DNA of 64,000 nucleotides from Pseudomonadales bacterium. Its GTDB lineage: Bacteria; Pseudomonadota; Gammaproteobacteria; Pseudomonadales; Azotimanducaceae. The notes below the pieces were generated by a model. It had not been told where the DNA came from, did not search any database, and worked only from the letters and a program-made list of their open reading frames with translations. A program made the translations under genes and the position numbers. Each line of letters starts with the position of its first letter. Within the stretch, counting starts at the first letter, position 1. Below are positions 34,694 through 43,900 of this stretch, piece by piece. The stretch spans positions 2,418,001-2,482,000 of the forward strand of contig JAWKZN010000001.1 in assembly GCA_041395945.1 (NCBI GenBank), written 5' to 3'.

Positions 34694-35641
34694 ATGCAGG
34701 TGATCGACTTTGAATGCGACACCCCTACCGTCGAAGCGGTACGGGACACGATCCGGCTGATCCAGGAGGGGCGAGGATTCGATAAAGAGGGCTACGCTCA
34801 GAACATGGCGCCGGGCTGGGCGGCGCAGATCGGCATGTCGCTCGAGGAGTTCAATGAAGCCAAGAAGACCAAGGGTCTCACCTGGCTGGCTCTGAAGCTC
34901 TGTGAGGTGGATATGGAAAAAGCCATGTCCAACGAAGACGTGATCCACATGCTGGATGCGGCCAATGTGTCGGTCGCCTGTATAGGCAATGCCGGACGTA
35001 GAGCTTCCAATGAGGATGTCGCCGCGTTTGCAGGACAATACCCGGACCGGCTGATTCCCTGGTTCAGGATCTGGGGCGATGAGGGGGACAATGGTGTCCA
35101 GGCGCTCGAGGCGGGTGTGAAAGACCTCGGTTGCCGAGGCTTTGAAGTGTCCTCATACAGGGAAGAGCGCTATATCAACGATCCCGCCTTTTATCCTTAC
35201 TACGCAAAGTGCGTGGAACTGGATATTCCGGTCAGGATCACGACAGGCATCCATCTGCTGTCAGATCGGGCACACGACTACGCGCACCCGAAGCATCTGG
35301 ATCAGGTCGCCCGGGATTTCCCCGAGTTGACCATCGTTGCCGGACTTTCCGGCTGGCCCTGGGTGACAGAACTGGTCGCCATCGCCACAAGGCACAGCAA
35401 CCTCTACATAGATATCGCCTGCCGACGGGTCAGGCAGCTGATCGCGCCGGGCGCCGGCTATGAATCACTGATTTACTACGGCAATCGAATCCTCCAGGAC
35501 AAGATTCTCTTCGCATCGGGTTGGGGAACGATGATGGTGCCGCTTGCGCAGCTGATTGCCGAGTGTGATCAACTGCCGCTCAAGGATTCTGTGCGACGGA
35601 AATGGATGCATGATAACGCCGCGAGAGTGCTGCGCCTTTAG
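34694..35641 (+). CDS. Amidohydrolase-2 family protein
   Basis: 315 residues with an amidohydrolase-2 TIM-barrel pattern: the start VIDFECD in place of the usual DxHxH, then ITTGIHLLSD, LTIVAGLSGWPWVTE, NLYIDIACRR and ILFASGWGTMM, which normally reads FGTDxP. Several metal-ligand His/Asp positions are changed (D-E-C-D, LSGWPW for xHxGxPW, ASGWGT for xGTDxP), so catalysis by the usual ACMSD/hydrolase mechanism is doubtful. The ATG follows AGGAG. It stands alone between a repeat-protein remnant and a convergent unknown gene. Confidence 0.75.
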   Translation: MQVIDFECDTPTVEAVRDTIRLIQEGRGFDKEGYAQNMAPGWAAQIGMSLEEFNEAKKTKGLTWLALKLCEVDMEKAMSNEDVIHMLDAANVSVACIGNAGRRASNEDVAAFAGQYPDRLIPWFRIWGDEGDNGVQALEAGVKDLGCRGFEVSSYREERYINDPAFYPYYAKCVELDIPVRITTGIHLLSDRAHDYAHPKHLDQVARDFPELTIVAGLSGWPWVTELVAIATRHSNLYIDIACRRVRQLIAPGAGYESLIYYGNRILQDKILFASGWGTMMVPLAQLIAECDQLPLKDSVRRKWMHDNAARVLRL

Positions 35642-35664
35642 TCTGGACTGCTGGATCAGTCGCC

Positions 35665-36174
35665 CTACAGATAGGCATCCAGGTCCAGGTCGAGGGACTC
35701 CAGCAGATAAGCGTCATAGCCTCCTTCACGCAGAAATACTGTGTAGATCTGGTGGCCGAGGTTGACGGCGCGGTCGGTGAGCGTCTGGCCGTCGATCCCC
35801 TCGTCCGCCTTCAGTGCGATGCTCACATCACCACGGCGGTTGGTGACTCTCACCGCTTTCCGGGACTCGCCGAGGCGGCGGTGGCGAGGTGTCTTACTGC
35901 CCGTCAGATTGGCGACGAATGTCCGCAGGTTACCGTCCAGCGGACTCTGCCTCTGCACATCAGTGAGGATGTGCTTGAGGGTGATGGTCCGTTTTCTGCC
36001 ATCCGCCACGAACTCCACTGTCCGGTCATGGTGCCAGCGGGCGCTCCAGGTTCCGCGCCATGGACCGGAGCCGGTGACCGGCACCGGAGCGAAAGCACGA
36101 AATGCACCGCGGCTGGCGTAGTGATTGAGCCGGGCACGCACACCGTCGGTGAATGCCCTGCCTGCTTCGGTCAC
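35665..36174 (-). CDS. Conserved-looking hypothetical protein
   Basis: 169 residues with a GTG start behind AAAGGGAA. Basic and beta-rich, with no signal peptide or membrane helix. Segments such as GSGPWRGTWSARWHHDRTVEF and GRKRTITLKHILTDV look like a small beta-domain. I do not recognise the family. It follows the TPP enzyme gene on the same strand after 18 bases and may be its third operon member. Confidence 0.6.
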   Translation of the reverse strand: MTEAGRAFTDGVRARLNHYASRGAFRAFAPVPVTGSGPWRGTWSARWHHDRTVEFVADGRKRTITLKHILTDVQRQSPLDGNLRTFVANLTGSKTPRHRRLGESRKAVRVTNRRGDVSIALKADEGIDGQTLTDRAVNLGHQIYTVFLREGGYDAYLLESLDLDLDAYL

Positions 36175-36192
36175 TGCTGATGATTCCCTTTG

Positions 36193-38175
36193 TCAGTGTG
36201 TTATCGCGCCACGGCCGGGCTCCACCGGCCAGGCCGGACCGGGCGGATAGGCTCGGCCGTTACCGAATTCCTTGATGCCCTGGCAGTTCAGAACCGTCGA
36301 CTTGCCTTCCCTGGCGGCATGATCATAGGCGCGGGTAAGTGCCATGGTGAACTCCTCCGGCGTGGTGATGTACTCACCTCGAACTCCGAGGCCCTCGGCC
36401 ATACGATCGTAACGCAGGCCTTTCTGGAACAGGTACATGTGCGTCGCCTGCGGTGTGCGTTCCGTTACGCCGTAAGTCCCCCAGCAGTCATTGTTGTAGA
36501 TGATGACGATCATGGGCACGCCATACTTATTGGCGGTGTCCAGCTCGAAGAAACTGTATGGCACGCCGCCGTCTCCGGTCACGCACACCACCGGCGCGCC
36601 TTTGTAGGCCGCCTGTGGGCCGACACCGCGCTGCACCGCGATTCCCGCACCCAGTGTCATCGCGATCTCCGTGCCGATGGCACCATACTGATATAGCGGT
36701 ATCACGACCTGACCCGGACGATTGGCCTCGACCCAGCGCGAGGCGAAACGGCCGATGGTAAAACCACCGGCGGACAGCACCGTCTGCCGGGGATCGATTT
36801 CGCCGTGGTAGAGAAAATCCGCAAGCTCGTGGCAGAGCACGGTCGGGTGCAGGGTGCCCGTCCTGGCGCTGTGCTCCCTGCCAAGCCTGACGTGCGTCTC
36901 ATTGAGCTCCTGGAACGCCTTTTTGGCAGAGCTGATTTCGTTGACCCACTCGGGACGTTTCTTCCTCGGCAGCGCAGATGCCAGAGCCTCCAGAAAGTAA
37001 GCCTCGTCGCTGACGATGCCGAGATCCATAGCCCAGTTGCGCCCGATGTCGTCCTGTTCCGGATGCACGCGAATGGTCGCGACACCCGGCGGCAGTGCCC
37101 AGTCCATCTGGCTTGGCATGCAGTACTGGCCCACAAATATCACCAGATCCACGCTCGCCAGGGCCTGATTCGCCGTGCCCATGGACAACCGGTGGTCGTC
37201 CGGCACGTGGCCCTGGGTGGGACCGGAGGCTACATAGCCCATTTCGTGCGCGCTCATGAGCTCGGCCAGCGGCTCCCAACCCTGGCGCTGAAAGACACCC
37301 TGCCCGGCAATCAGAAGCGGTCGCTTGGCCCTGGTGATCATGTTTACCGCACGTTTCACGTCTGCCGGATTCGGGTAGGCGCGGGACTCGGTTCGATAGG
37401 TATCGCTGTCGTGAAAGTCCACCAGATCGGCGGCGTCCTTGTAGAACTCGCGACTTACTTCCGCAGGGAAATCGAGATGCACGGGTCCCGGCACGCCGGA
37501 CTTCAGGTGGCGGAACGCGTGAGCGCCGTACTCGTGAATCCGGTTGGGTGTGATGATACGTTTACCGTATTTCTTCATGCCCTCCGTCGTCGGCTGCTGA
37601 TAGACCGTCTGTATCATGGCCTCGCGATCTTCTCCGGCGATCTGCATGTTACTGGCCAGCACCAGCAGCGGCGTGCGCGCCGAATGAGCGGCCGCGATGC
37701 CGACGATCATGTTGGTGAAGCCGGGGCCTTCGGTGCCCGAGGTCGCCACCACCTCTCCAGTGGCTCTGGAGAAACCGTCTGCCGCACAGCACATGGCGCC
37801 TTCCGTGCGCCCGCCGTAGCTGGGAACACCTTCAGCCGCCAAGGCGTTGATGATCGTATAGTTCCCGGCGCAGCAGAACAAACCGGCCAGATTTTCTCTC
37901 TTGCAGAGCCTGGCAAAGATCTGCGCGCCGTTCATCCCTCCGGCTTCGAAAGAACCCGGTTCCGGCGCCGTCTTTTTCGAGGCCTCCAGGTCGGCCGGTA
38001 TGGTGATGGAGGCAATGTCGAAGGCGCTCGCGGTGCCAGCACCCAGCGTCAGCGTGCTTGCCGCCGAGCTGACGGGATTTGTGGCCATCGCCGCTGCGGC
38101 GGCGACACCCAGGGTTCCACTGCTGATGAACTTGCGGCGATTGAGCTCGGACGGATTCTTGGTATTGTCATTCAT
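36193..38175 (-). CDS. Tat-exported TPP-dependent enzyme, acetolactate-synthase-like
   Basis: 660 residues. The N-terminus has a twin-arginine signal (NRRKFISSGTLGVAAAAAMA), unusual for this family. The ThDP enzyme follows: catalytic Glu in YGGRTEGAMCCAADGFSRAT, central domain, and the ThDP motif GDGGVPYSFFELDTANKYG with IIYNND. If the signal works, a folded ThDP enzyme acts in the periplasm. Its ATG overlaps the stop of a cytochrome c gene, so the two are co-translated. That pairing suggests oxidative decarboxylation of a 2-oxo acid with electrons passed to cytochrome c (inference). Substrate unknown. Confidence 0.85.
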   Translation of the reverse strand: MNDNTKNPSELNRRKFISSGTLGVAAAAAMATNPVSSAASTLTLGAGTASAFDIASITIPADLEASKKTAPEPGSFEAGGMNGAQIFARLCKRENLAGLFCCAGNYTIINALAAEGVPSYGGRTEGAMCCAADGFSRATGEVVATSGTEGPGFTNMIVGIAAAHSARTPLLVLASNMQIAGEDREAMIQTVYQQPTTEGMKKYGKRIITPNRIHEYGAHAFRHLKSGVPGPVHLDFPAEVSREFYKDAADLVDFHDSDTYRTESRAYPNPADVKRAVNMITRAKRPLLIAGQGVFQRQGWEPLAELMSAHEMGYVASGPTQGHVPDDHRLSMGTANQALASVDLVIFVGQYCMPSQMDWALPPGVATIRVHPEQDDIGRNWAMDLGIVSDEAYFLEALASALPRKKRPEWVNEISSAKKAFQELNETHVRLGREHSARTGTLHPTVLCHELADFLYHGEIDPRQTVLSAGGFTIGRFASRWVEANRPGQVVIPLYQYGAIGTEIAMTLGAGIAVQRGVGPQAAYKGAPVVCVTGDGGVPYSFFELDTANKYGVPMIVIIYNNDCWGTYGVTERTPQATHMYLFQKGLRYDRMAEGLGVRGEYITTPEEFTMALTRAYDHAAREGKSTVLNCQGIKEFGNGRAYPPGPAWPVEPGRGAITH

Positions 38176-38566
38176 TGGAGTCTCCCAGGAAGACGGCCCG
38201 TTCTTCGGGCGTCCAGGTACTGATGATGAAATGAATCAGGTGCCAGCGGTCATCCACTCTGGTCAGCGTGTACTGAAACGGTGGCATGTCGGTGCCGGCA
38301 CCCTCGGAAATGCTCCTGAAAAGATCGGCGGGTGTGCTCCCATTGCGGTAGCGCGCTGGCGTGGTCAGGTCCGTCGCGTCGGATACGAAATCGATACGGG
38401 CCCGGGCATCCTGGCCGTGACAGGCCGGGCAGTGAATCTGGTACAGGCGCCTGCCCGCTTCGACAGACTCGGCGTTGTAGATCCTGTTCGTCTCTGCTGC
38501 CCCTGTCTGAAGTCCGAGGATGAGCAGGGACACAGCCATCATGATCCTGCCGGTCTTTCTCTTCAC
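38168..38566 (-). CDS. Small monoheme cytochrome c
   Basis: Signal peptide (MMAVSLLILGLQTGA) and one cytochrome c domain: GRRLYQIHCPACHGQDA with heme-binding CPACH, and a probable axial Met in GTDMPPFQYTL. About 133 residues from a GTG behind GGGAG; the ATG pair 21-24 bases later is an alternative start, and the longer open frame to 38773 is not signal-like. The stop overlaps the TPP enzyme start by 8 bases. A likely periplasmic electron carrier for that enzyme or for the PQQ dehydrogenase nearby. Confidence 0.8.
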   Translation of the reverse strand: MKRKTGRIMMAVSLLILGLQTGAAETNRIYNAESVEAGRRLYQIHCPACHGQDARARIDFVSDATDLTTPARYRNGSTPADLFRSISEGAGTDMPPFQYTLTRVDDRWHLIHFIISTWTPEERAVFLGDSNE

Positions 38567-39015
38567 GTACCGTCGCTCCCGCTCAGTTTGCACATCAAAA
38601 GGATGCTCCCGGTTGCTGGTCATGCCTGGCGTAGCCGCTCTGGATCCAGACACGGCCGTTGCCGGCAAGGATGGCTTTTGATGGCGCCCTCCCAGCCTAC
38701 CACGCCGTGGATGCCAGTAACCTGAATGTGGGTTTGTGGTACCACAACAGGTCACCGCCGGAACAGAGAACAATCAGGACGACCAGCGAAAGGATGTGGC
38801 TGGGAATCAGCACTCCCCGATGCATCACACCGGCTGAGAGTACCCACCGGGAATCCCGGACTCATTGATCTGAGTTAATTGCAGGCAGCCCGCAGTTCAC
38901 CCGGCGGATGCTGCGCTGAACTCCCGTCATCAGATCTACCGAAGGCCACCTGCGCAGTAAGCTGTTGAGAGTGTCCGGCTACAGGACCCCGGGCTTCTTC
39001 AGGATAAAACCGCCT
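38567..39015. other. Intergenic stretch between cytochrome c and PQQ dehydrogenase genes
   Basis: About 449 bases. It should contain the promoter of the cytochrome/TPP operon and the 3' end of the PQQ dehydrogenase transcript. I see no gene, no clear terminator hairpin with a T-run and no repeat. Confidence 0.4.
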
Positions 39016-40956
39016 TCATTCTGCCAGGGAATAGGCGATGAGCTGCGAGGGCTCACCAGCACCGCCAGCGGCCAGCACCACATACTGTCTGCCTGCGTGA
39101 ACGTATGTCATTGGCGTGCCCAGCGGTGCGAGGGTCATCCGCTCTTCCCACAGGACCTTACCGGTCGACTTATCGAATGCGCGCAGAAAACGCTCTGTTG
39201 CAGACAGAGTGAATCCAGGTATCTGGGTCTGAGCCTGATTGATGAAGAGCAGCGTGGCGGTGACCAGAGGTCCACCGCTGGAGAGAAACGAATGACTCGA
39301 AGCCCCGAGTGGTCCCAGGTTCAGGTGCCTGATCGCCGGATGATCTACAGGGCCGTTGCCGTGGGGTACCTGCCAGGCGATGGTGCCCTGGTTGAGGTCG
39401 ATTGCGGTGACCGTGCCATAGGGAGGTTTTACCAGCGGCAGCCCTTCCGGCCCTACCGGCAAAGCGGGAAAATGGACGAGAAAATCAGCCTGACCTTCCT
39501 TTCCAGCCACGAGGCCTGCCGGTGAGGGCAGGTTGGCCGCCTGTACGTACAGATATCCGGTAGTCGGATCCACGGCAGAGCCGCCCCAGTTGGCGCCACC
39601 CGCCGCACCGGGAACCTGGATCACCGCCCGATCACCCTCGGCGCCCACGACCGTTGGTGGTGTGAAGATGGGCCCCAGGGTGAATTTTCTGGCGATCTCC
39701 AGAGCTGCAGCCTTCAGCTCCGGCGTGAAGTCGATGAGATCGTCCTCCGTGATGCCCTGCTGAATGAAAGGGGGCGGTTTACTGGGGAACGGCTGGGTTG
39801 GCGAGGTCTGCTCACCCGGGACTGTCGATTGCGGCACGGGCTTCTCGATGATCGGCCACACCGGCTCACCCGTGACCCTGTCGAATACATAGGTGAACCC
39901 CTGTTTGCTTACCTGAGCCACCGCGCGGATCGCCTTGCCGTCCACCTCGATGTCCGCCAGTGCAGGTGCGGCCGGAAAGTCATAGTCCCAGAGCCCATGG
40001 TGCACTGCCTGGAAGTGCCAGATCAGCTTGCCGGTTGCCGCATCCAGACACAGCAGGCTTTCTGCATAGCGGTTGTCGCCCGGCCGATGGCCGCCGTAGT
40101 AGTCATTGTGTGGCGTGCCGGTGGGTACGTAGACGTACCCCAGTTCCGGATCCGCGCTGAAGGTCGCCCAGGCATTGGCAGCCCCACTGTATTTCCAGGA
40201 GTCTTCCTTCCAGGTATCCCGGGCGGGGTCGTCTTCCTGCGGAACCGTATTGAAAGCCCATTTCAGGGCGCCGGTGCGAACATCGAATCCCCGGATCGGG
40301 CAGGTGGCGAAGTCGACGGTAGTGGGCCTGTCCATCACCGTGCAGCCCAGAATGACGGTATCGCGAACCACCATAGGTGGCGCGTTGTAGCCGATCTGTC
40401 GGCGGTCGTCCTCGCTTCGAATGATGCCGGCCTGCAGATCCACCCGGCCATTTTCGCCAAACCCGGCAACGGTTTCTCCGCTGTCGGCGCGCAGCGCGAT
40501 CAGGTCACCGGTTCCCGTGGCGAACAGGATCCGTCTGTCGTCGCCCTTCGCGTCTTCCCAGTACGCCACACCCCGGTGTTGCCAGCCGCTGTTAGCCGGT
40601 CGGCCTTTCTCGTAGGCCTTCGGATCGTAGACCCACAGGGTCGTTCCGGATGCCGCATCCACGGCGGCAACCTGACTGAAGCTGGTACTCAGATAGAGTG
40701 CACCGCGGACCATGAGCGGCGTGGCTTTGAAGAATCCCGGTCGCAGGTTGATCCGGGGTCCCAGAGTGTCGTCCGGGCTGGTCCATGTCCAGGCAACCCG
40801 CAGATTGCTCACGTTTTCGGGATGTATCAGACCAGCCGGTGAGTATTTGCTGCCCCCTGCATCCTGCCCGTAATATCGCCAGTCCAGCTCGGTGGCAGCG
40901 GCGCTCATGGCGATTACAGGCAGACCCCAGATCAGCACATTCATCAGTCGAATCAT
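39016..40956 (-). CDS. PQQ-dependent dehydrogenase
   Basis: Exported quinoprotein of about 646 residues with an eight-bladed propeller of Trp-motif repeats (AVDAASGTTLWVYDPKA, CLDAATGKLIWHFQ, AIDLNQGTIAWQVP, AFDKSTGKVLWEE). WHFQAVHHGLWDYDFPAAPA is the hallmark of glucose- or alcohol-type PQQ dehydrogenases. No CxxCH heme domain is fused, so electrons must go to a separate cytochrome c or quinone. The N-terminus is hydrophobic (LMNVLIWGLPVIAMSAAA); ATG codons at 40956 and 40944 both give a signal peptide, and neither has a strong ribosome-binding site. A cytochrome c gene is divergent immediately upstream. Confidence 0.88.
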   Translation of the reverse strand: MIRLMNVLIWGLPVIAMSAAATELDWRYYGQDAGGSKYSPAGLIHPENVSNLRVAWTWTSPDDTLGPRINLRPGFFKATPLMVRGALYLSTSFSQVAAVDAASGTTLWVYDPKAYEKGRPANSGWQHRGVAYWEDAKGDDRRILFATGTGDLIALRADSGETVAGFGENGRVDLQAGIIRSEDDRRQIGYNAPPMVVRDTVILGCTVMDRPTTVDFATCPIRGFDVRTGALKWAFNTVPQEDDPARDTWKEDSWKYSGAANAWATFSADPELGYVYVPTGTPHNDYYGGHRPGDNRYAESLLCLDAATGKLIWHFQAVHHGLWDYDFPAAPALADIEVDGKAIRAVAQVSKQGFTYVFDRVTGEPVWPIIEKPVPQSTVPGEQTSPTQPFPSKPPPFIQQGITEDDLIDFTPELKAAALEIARKFTLGPIFTPPTVVGAEGDRAVIQVPGAAGGANWGGSAVDPTTGYLYVQAANLPSPAGLVAGKEGQADFLVHFPALPVGPEGLPLVKPPYGTVTAIDLNQGTIAWQVPHGNGPVDHPAIRHLNLGPLGASSHSFLSSGGPLVTATLLFINQAQTQIPGFTLSATERFLRAFDKSTGKVLWEERMTLAPLGTPMTYVHAGRQYVVLAAGGAGEPSQLIAYSLAE

Positions 40957-41011
40957 TAATCGAATCAAGACCAATCCCCACAGCCAGTACACCCGGACCC
41001 TAGCACAGCCA

Positions 41012-41359
41012 TTGGACCGGATCCCCGGTCGAGCTTTCCGGGTCGCCACCTGGCTGTGTCTGTCCACCACGCTCCTTCAGTCAACCGGCGCGATCGCCGG
41101 GACTGGATCAGACTCTGCAACGGTACGTTCCGGTGAAGGGGTGTTCAATCAGGCCTGCTTTTCCTGTCATGGTACAGGACTCAATGGCGCGCCGGTCGTA
41201 GGTGACGAATACGCTTGGCGGGAGCGCCTGAGTAAGGGTCCGTCTGTTTTGCTCGAAAATACGCTGCAGGGAATAAACAACATGCCTCCGCGCGGTGCCT
41301 GTGCTGATTGCTCAGACGAGGAGATCGCAGCAGCCGTGCAGTACCTCACAGGTGGCTGA
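41012..41359 (+). CDS. Cytochrome c5-like monoheme protein
   Basis: Signal peptide (FRVATWLCLSTTLLQSTGA) and one class I heme domain: SGEGVFNQACFSCHGTGLNG with CFSCH, a Met ligand region GINNMPPRGACADCS that includes the second Cys pair typical of cytochrome c5, and the closing EEIAAAVQYL. About 115 residues from the TTG at 41012. The frame is open back to 40892, overlapping the divergent PQQ dehydrogenase start, so the true start is uncertain. A natural electron acceptor for that dehydrogenase. Confidence 0.78.
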   Translation: MDRIPGRAFRVATWLCLSTTLLQSTGAIAGTGSDSATVRSGEGVFNQACFSCHGTGLNGAPVVGDEYAWRERLSKGPSVLLENTLQGINNMPPRGACADCSDEEIAAAVQYLTGG

Positions 41360-41590
41360 TCTAAGGTCTGAGGTTGGCACAGCCTGATATCAGTAAGAAA
41401 CCCCAGATTCGTTTAGCACGTTCTGATCTGGCATCTTCCATCGCGTTGCGCACCGTCAGGCTGCGAGATCGACTCGCTTGTCTCACCCAGCGCCTTTCGC
41501 GGGATTGCCAGCCCTGCCCGCCAGGACGTACCCTTCGTCGCGGTTGAACAGCTCGATCGTACTTCCCGTACGCACCTGCAGGACCCTTCG

Positions 41591-43096
41591 ATGGACGAAG
41601 CATCGCCCCGATTCACGCCGAGCTCCGGGCTGGAGAAGGCGCTGTGCACTATGCTCCTCTGCTTCGCTGTAGCCGCCCTGCTGACGGCGGGCAGGATCGG
41701 CGCCGAGCAGCGCAGTTGCGGTACCCACTGGACCGGATGGGTTACCGAAGCCGACCCGCAGATCAATCCGTGTCCGGCGGCGTGTGAGCGCGGCGAGCGT
41801 CTGCAGGCCCGAACCTTCGGCGCGGCGCCCAATGTCCAGTACGACGTGCAGTACCAGTGCTGGTTTCCGGTACCGACGCAGGCGGCGTTCGGGGACGCCG
41901 GGAGCGTGCCCCATGATCTGGATTCCGCAGTCTTTCCCTTCATCCGGGGCAGAGTCGACGATGCCAACGCTCGCGACGGCGCCTGGATCAACTGGAGCAG
42001 CAGGCTCGACCCGCTGCCACAAAATCTTCGCGGCAAAGAGGCATGGGTGCCGCTGTTCGAGCAGATCAGCGGCTTTCTCCGCCAGAGCCCCGCGTTGACG
42101 AGCCTGCGCGAGTACTATCCCTGGCTCGCGTACGGCGTGGACAGTACCGTCGTTCCTCTGCCGACGGCCAATGTATCCATGATGCTGTGGAGCGCTGACT
42201 GGGTCGAGCCGGATCCCGGCCACCCCGATGGGTTTCGGCTTAAGCCGGGGGCGTGGGGCGCCACGCCGGGTGGATTCGATCTGTACGTCAACCTGTTTCC
42301 GCTGCGCGTCCATGGAGCGAGCGATGAGCTGACGCCGGCGGACTGGTACACGGACGAGCAGGGGCCGTTCTTCAGGCTGCGCCAGCCCGAGCGCACGATC
42401 GACGGCTTTCCCGTCCACGGTGGCTGGCTGCTGGTCACCGCCAAGGCCAAGCCGCCTTTGTTCCTGCCGGTCTCTCAGGAGCGCGCACTGCAAGCTTTCA
42501 TGGCCGAGGCACAGCGGCAGATGAGTCAGGTGGGGTCCGGACAGGAAGGCTTTTCCGAAGGACTGGCGCTGTACAACAGCACGGAGATGAAGGCACTCCG
42601 CCGACAGATGATCGACCAGGCCGGCGCCGGCGAGGCCGATCCAGTCAAAGCCGCGGCGGCGCGCGCCAAGGCCGAGCGTGATGATGCCGAGCAGGAGCGT
42701 CAGCTACGCGAGGGTGCCGACGCCACCCTGTCGATGAACCCCGCTTTCGCGTCCGCCAGGCAGGCGCACGACCAGTGGGCCCACAGGCTTGAGAAATTGA
42801 GCGCGGCTGAGCGCCATGCGGCGGCCTACACGCGCCTGGATGTCGACGCCTACCTGCAGGAAGACCTGACGACGGAAGGCGAGCCCGGCGCCATCGCGCT
42901 GATGCAGTACAACCCCGCGTACGTCGATCGAAACCTGTCACCGCACGTTCCGCAGATTCTGGTCTTGCCCATTGGCAGTGTCAGGGATGCGGGACGATCG
43001 GCCGAATCCCTGGCGCGAATGCCAGTCCGGGAGCGCGTGCCGATTGCCATCGTCGAGCGTACGCCCTGGTCGCAGATTCAGCCGCTGCTGCGGTGA
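41591..43096 (+). CDS. Predicted exported protein of unknown function
   Basis: 501 residues. A hydrophobic segment near residues 18-38 (ALCTMLLCFAVAALLTAG) acts as a signal peptide or anchor. It is followed by a Cys-containing region (QRSCGTHWTGW, NPCPAACERGE, QYQCWFPVPTQ), a Trp-rich middle (YYPWLAYGV, MMLWSADWVEPDPG, GGWLLVTAKAK), an Ala/Glu-rich helical stretch about 330-420, and a C-terminal domain. The middle resembles the conserved part of proteins linked to conjugative or integrative elements, but I cannot name a family. It lies upstream of the VirD4-like cluster on the same strand, with two small genes between. Confidence 0.65.
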   Translation: MDEASPRFTPSSGLEKALCTMLLCFAVAALLTAGRIGAEQRSCGTHWTGWVTEADPQINPCPAACERGERLQARTFGAAPNVQYDVQYQCWFPVPTQAAFGDAGSVPHDLDSAVFPFIRGRVDDANARDGAWINWSSRLDPLPQNLRGKEAWVPLFEQISGFLRQSPALTSLREYYPWLAYGVDSTVVPLPTANVSMMLWSADWVEPDPGHPDGFRLKPGAWGATPGGFDLYVNLFPLRVHGASDELTPADWYTDEQGPFFRLRQPERTIDGFPVHGGWLLVTAKAKPPLFLPVSQERALQAFMAEAQRQMSQVGSGQEGFSEGLALYNSTEMKALRRQMIDQAGAGEADPVKAAAARAKAERDDAEQERQLREGADATLSMNPAFASARQAHDQWAHRLEKLSAAERHAAAYTRLDVDAYLQEDLTTEGEPGAIALMQYNPAYVDRNLSPHVPQILVLPIGSVRDAGRSAESLARMPVRERVPIAIVERTPWSQIQPLLR

Positions 43097-43284
43097 CCGC
43101 CGCACTCAACACGTTGCCCTGCCAGAGTACCGCGCGCCTTGCTGACCTTTTGCGGCAGCCCCTGACTTGCGCCCCACGGCCACACCGACAACCGGGTCTA
43201 TTGCATTCCCTGCAGGCACTCGCTGTGTAGAATATTCTGCAGGCAAAGCATCAGACATCTGAGATCCTGCAACTGGAGAACTGA

Positions 43285-43503
43285 TTGAACACAGCACCCG
43301 GCAACTGGCTCATTCTCGTCGGTATCCTGGTTGTGATCATCGGGCTGCTCGTGAAACTGGGCATCTTCGGGTGGATTGGCAACCTGCCAGGCGATATTCA
43401 GTTCAAGCGGGGTGGTTTTCGGGTCTACTTTCCGATCACGTCCATGATTCTCGTATCCGTGGTGCTTTCAGCGCTCTTTAGCCTGATCAGGCGGTTCTTC
43501 TAG
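43285..43503 (+). CDS. DUF2905-family small membrane protein
   Basis: 72 residues with two membrane helices (WLILVGILVVIIGLLVKLG and SMILVSVVLSALFSLI) and the conserved middle GNLPGDIQFKRGGFRVYFPI, the signature of DUF2905 proteins. Function unknown. The start is TTG with GGAGAA seven bases upstream. Complete at normal family length. Confidence 0.85.
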   Translation: MNTAPGNWLILVGILVVIIGLLVKLGIFGWIGNLPGDIQFKRGGFRVYFPITSMILVSVVLSALFSLIRRFF

Positions 43504-43636
43504 TGACCTGGCACCGCGTCAGGATGCTCTGCATGCGTACAATTGCAGAGTCGACACCCTGACATCCACCGCAATGAGCCGCGCAGGTCCGCTAGCGCAG
43601 CCCACTGCATCGACCTCCCGCCCTGGTAATCACTCT

Positions 43637-43831
43637 ATGTCCAGAACCACCCATGCAGAACTCGCCGTACACCTCCTGCGCGATGCGGCGGGTTTTTTCC
43701 GCAATGTAGCCGAACAGAATCCGCATATGTCGGAACAGTTGAACGACAATGCCGCGGTCTATGAACAGGTCGCGGATCTGCTGACGCAGGACCCGCTCGC
43801 GACGATTGATTGGATGGACGACGATGAATAG
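43637..43831 (+). CDS. Small acidic hypothetical protein
   Basis: About 64 residues, helical and acidic, ending in DWMDDDE. HAELAVHLLRDAAGFFRNVA and MSEQLNDNAAVYEQVADLL are amphipathic helices. An ATG 63 bases upstream (43574) is also possible; neither has a strong ribosome-binding site. It precedes the VirD4-like cluster by 70 bases. Family not recognised. Confidence 0.5.
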   Translation: MSRTTHAELAVHLLRDAAGFFRNVAEQNPHMSEQLNDNAAVYEQVADLLTQDPLATIDWMDDDE

Positions 43832-43900
43832 CTGCTGATCCAGTTTCTGACCGGCGAGCGGGCTGGTTGCATGCATCGCCTTTTGAGGCATAGTGGCGCA

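Noticed and set aside
38774..38868. Short plus-strand frame upstream of the cytochrome c operon
   Set aside because: It has no ribosome-binding site or similarity and lies in a region that should hold the operon promoter.
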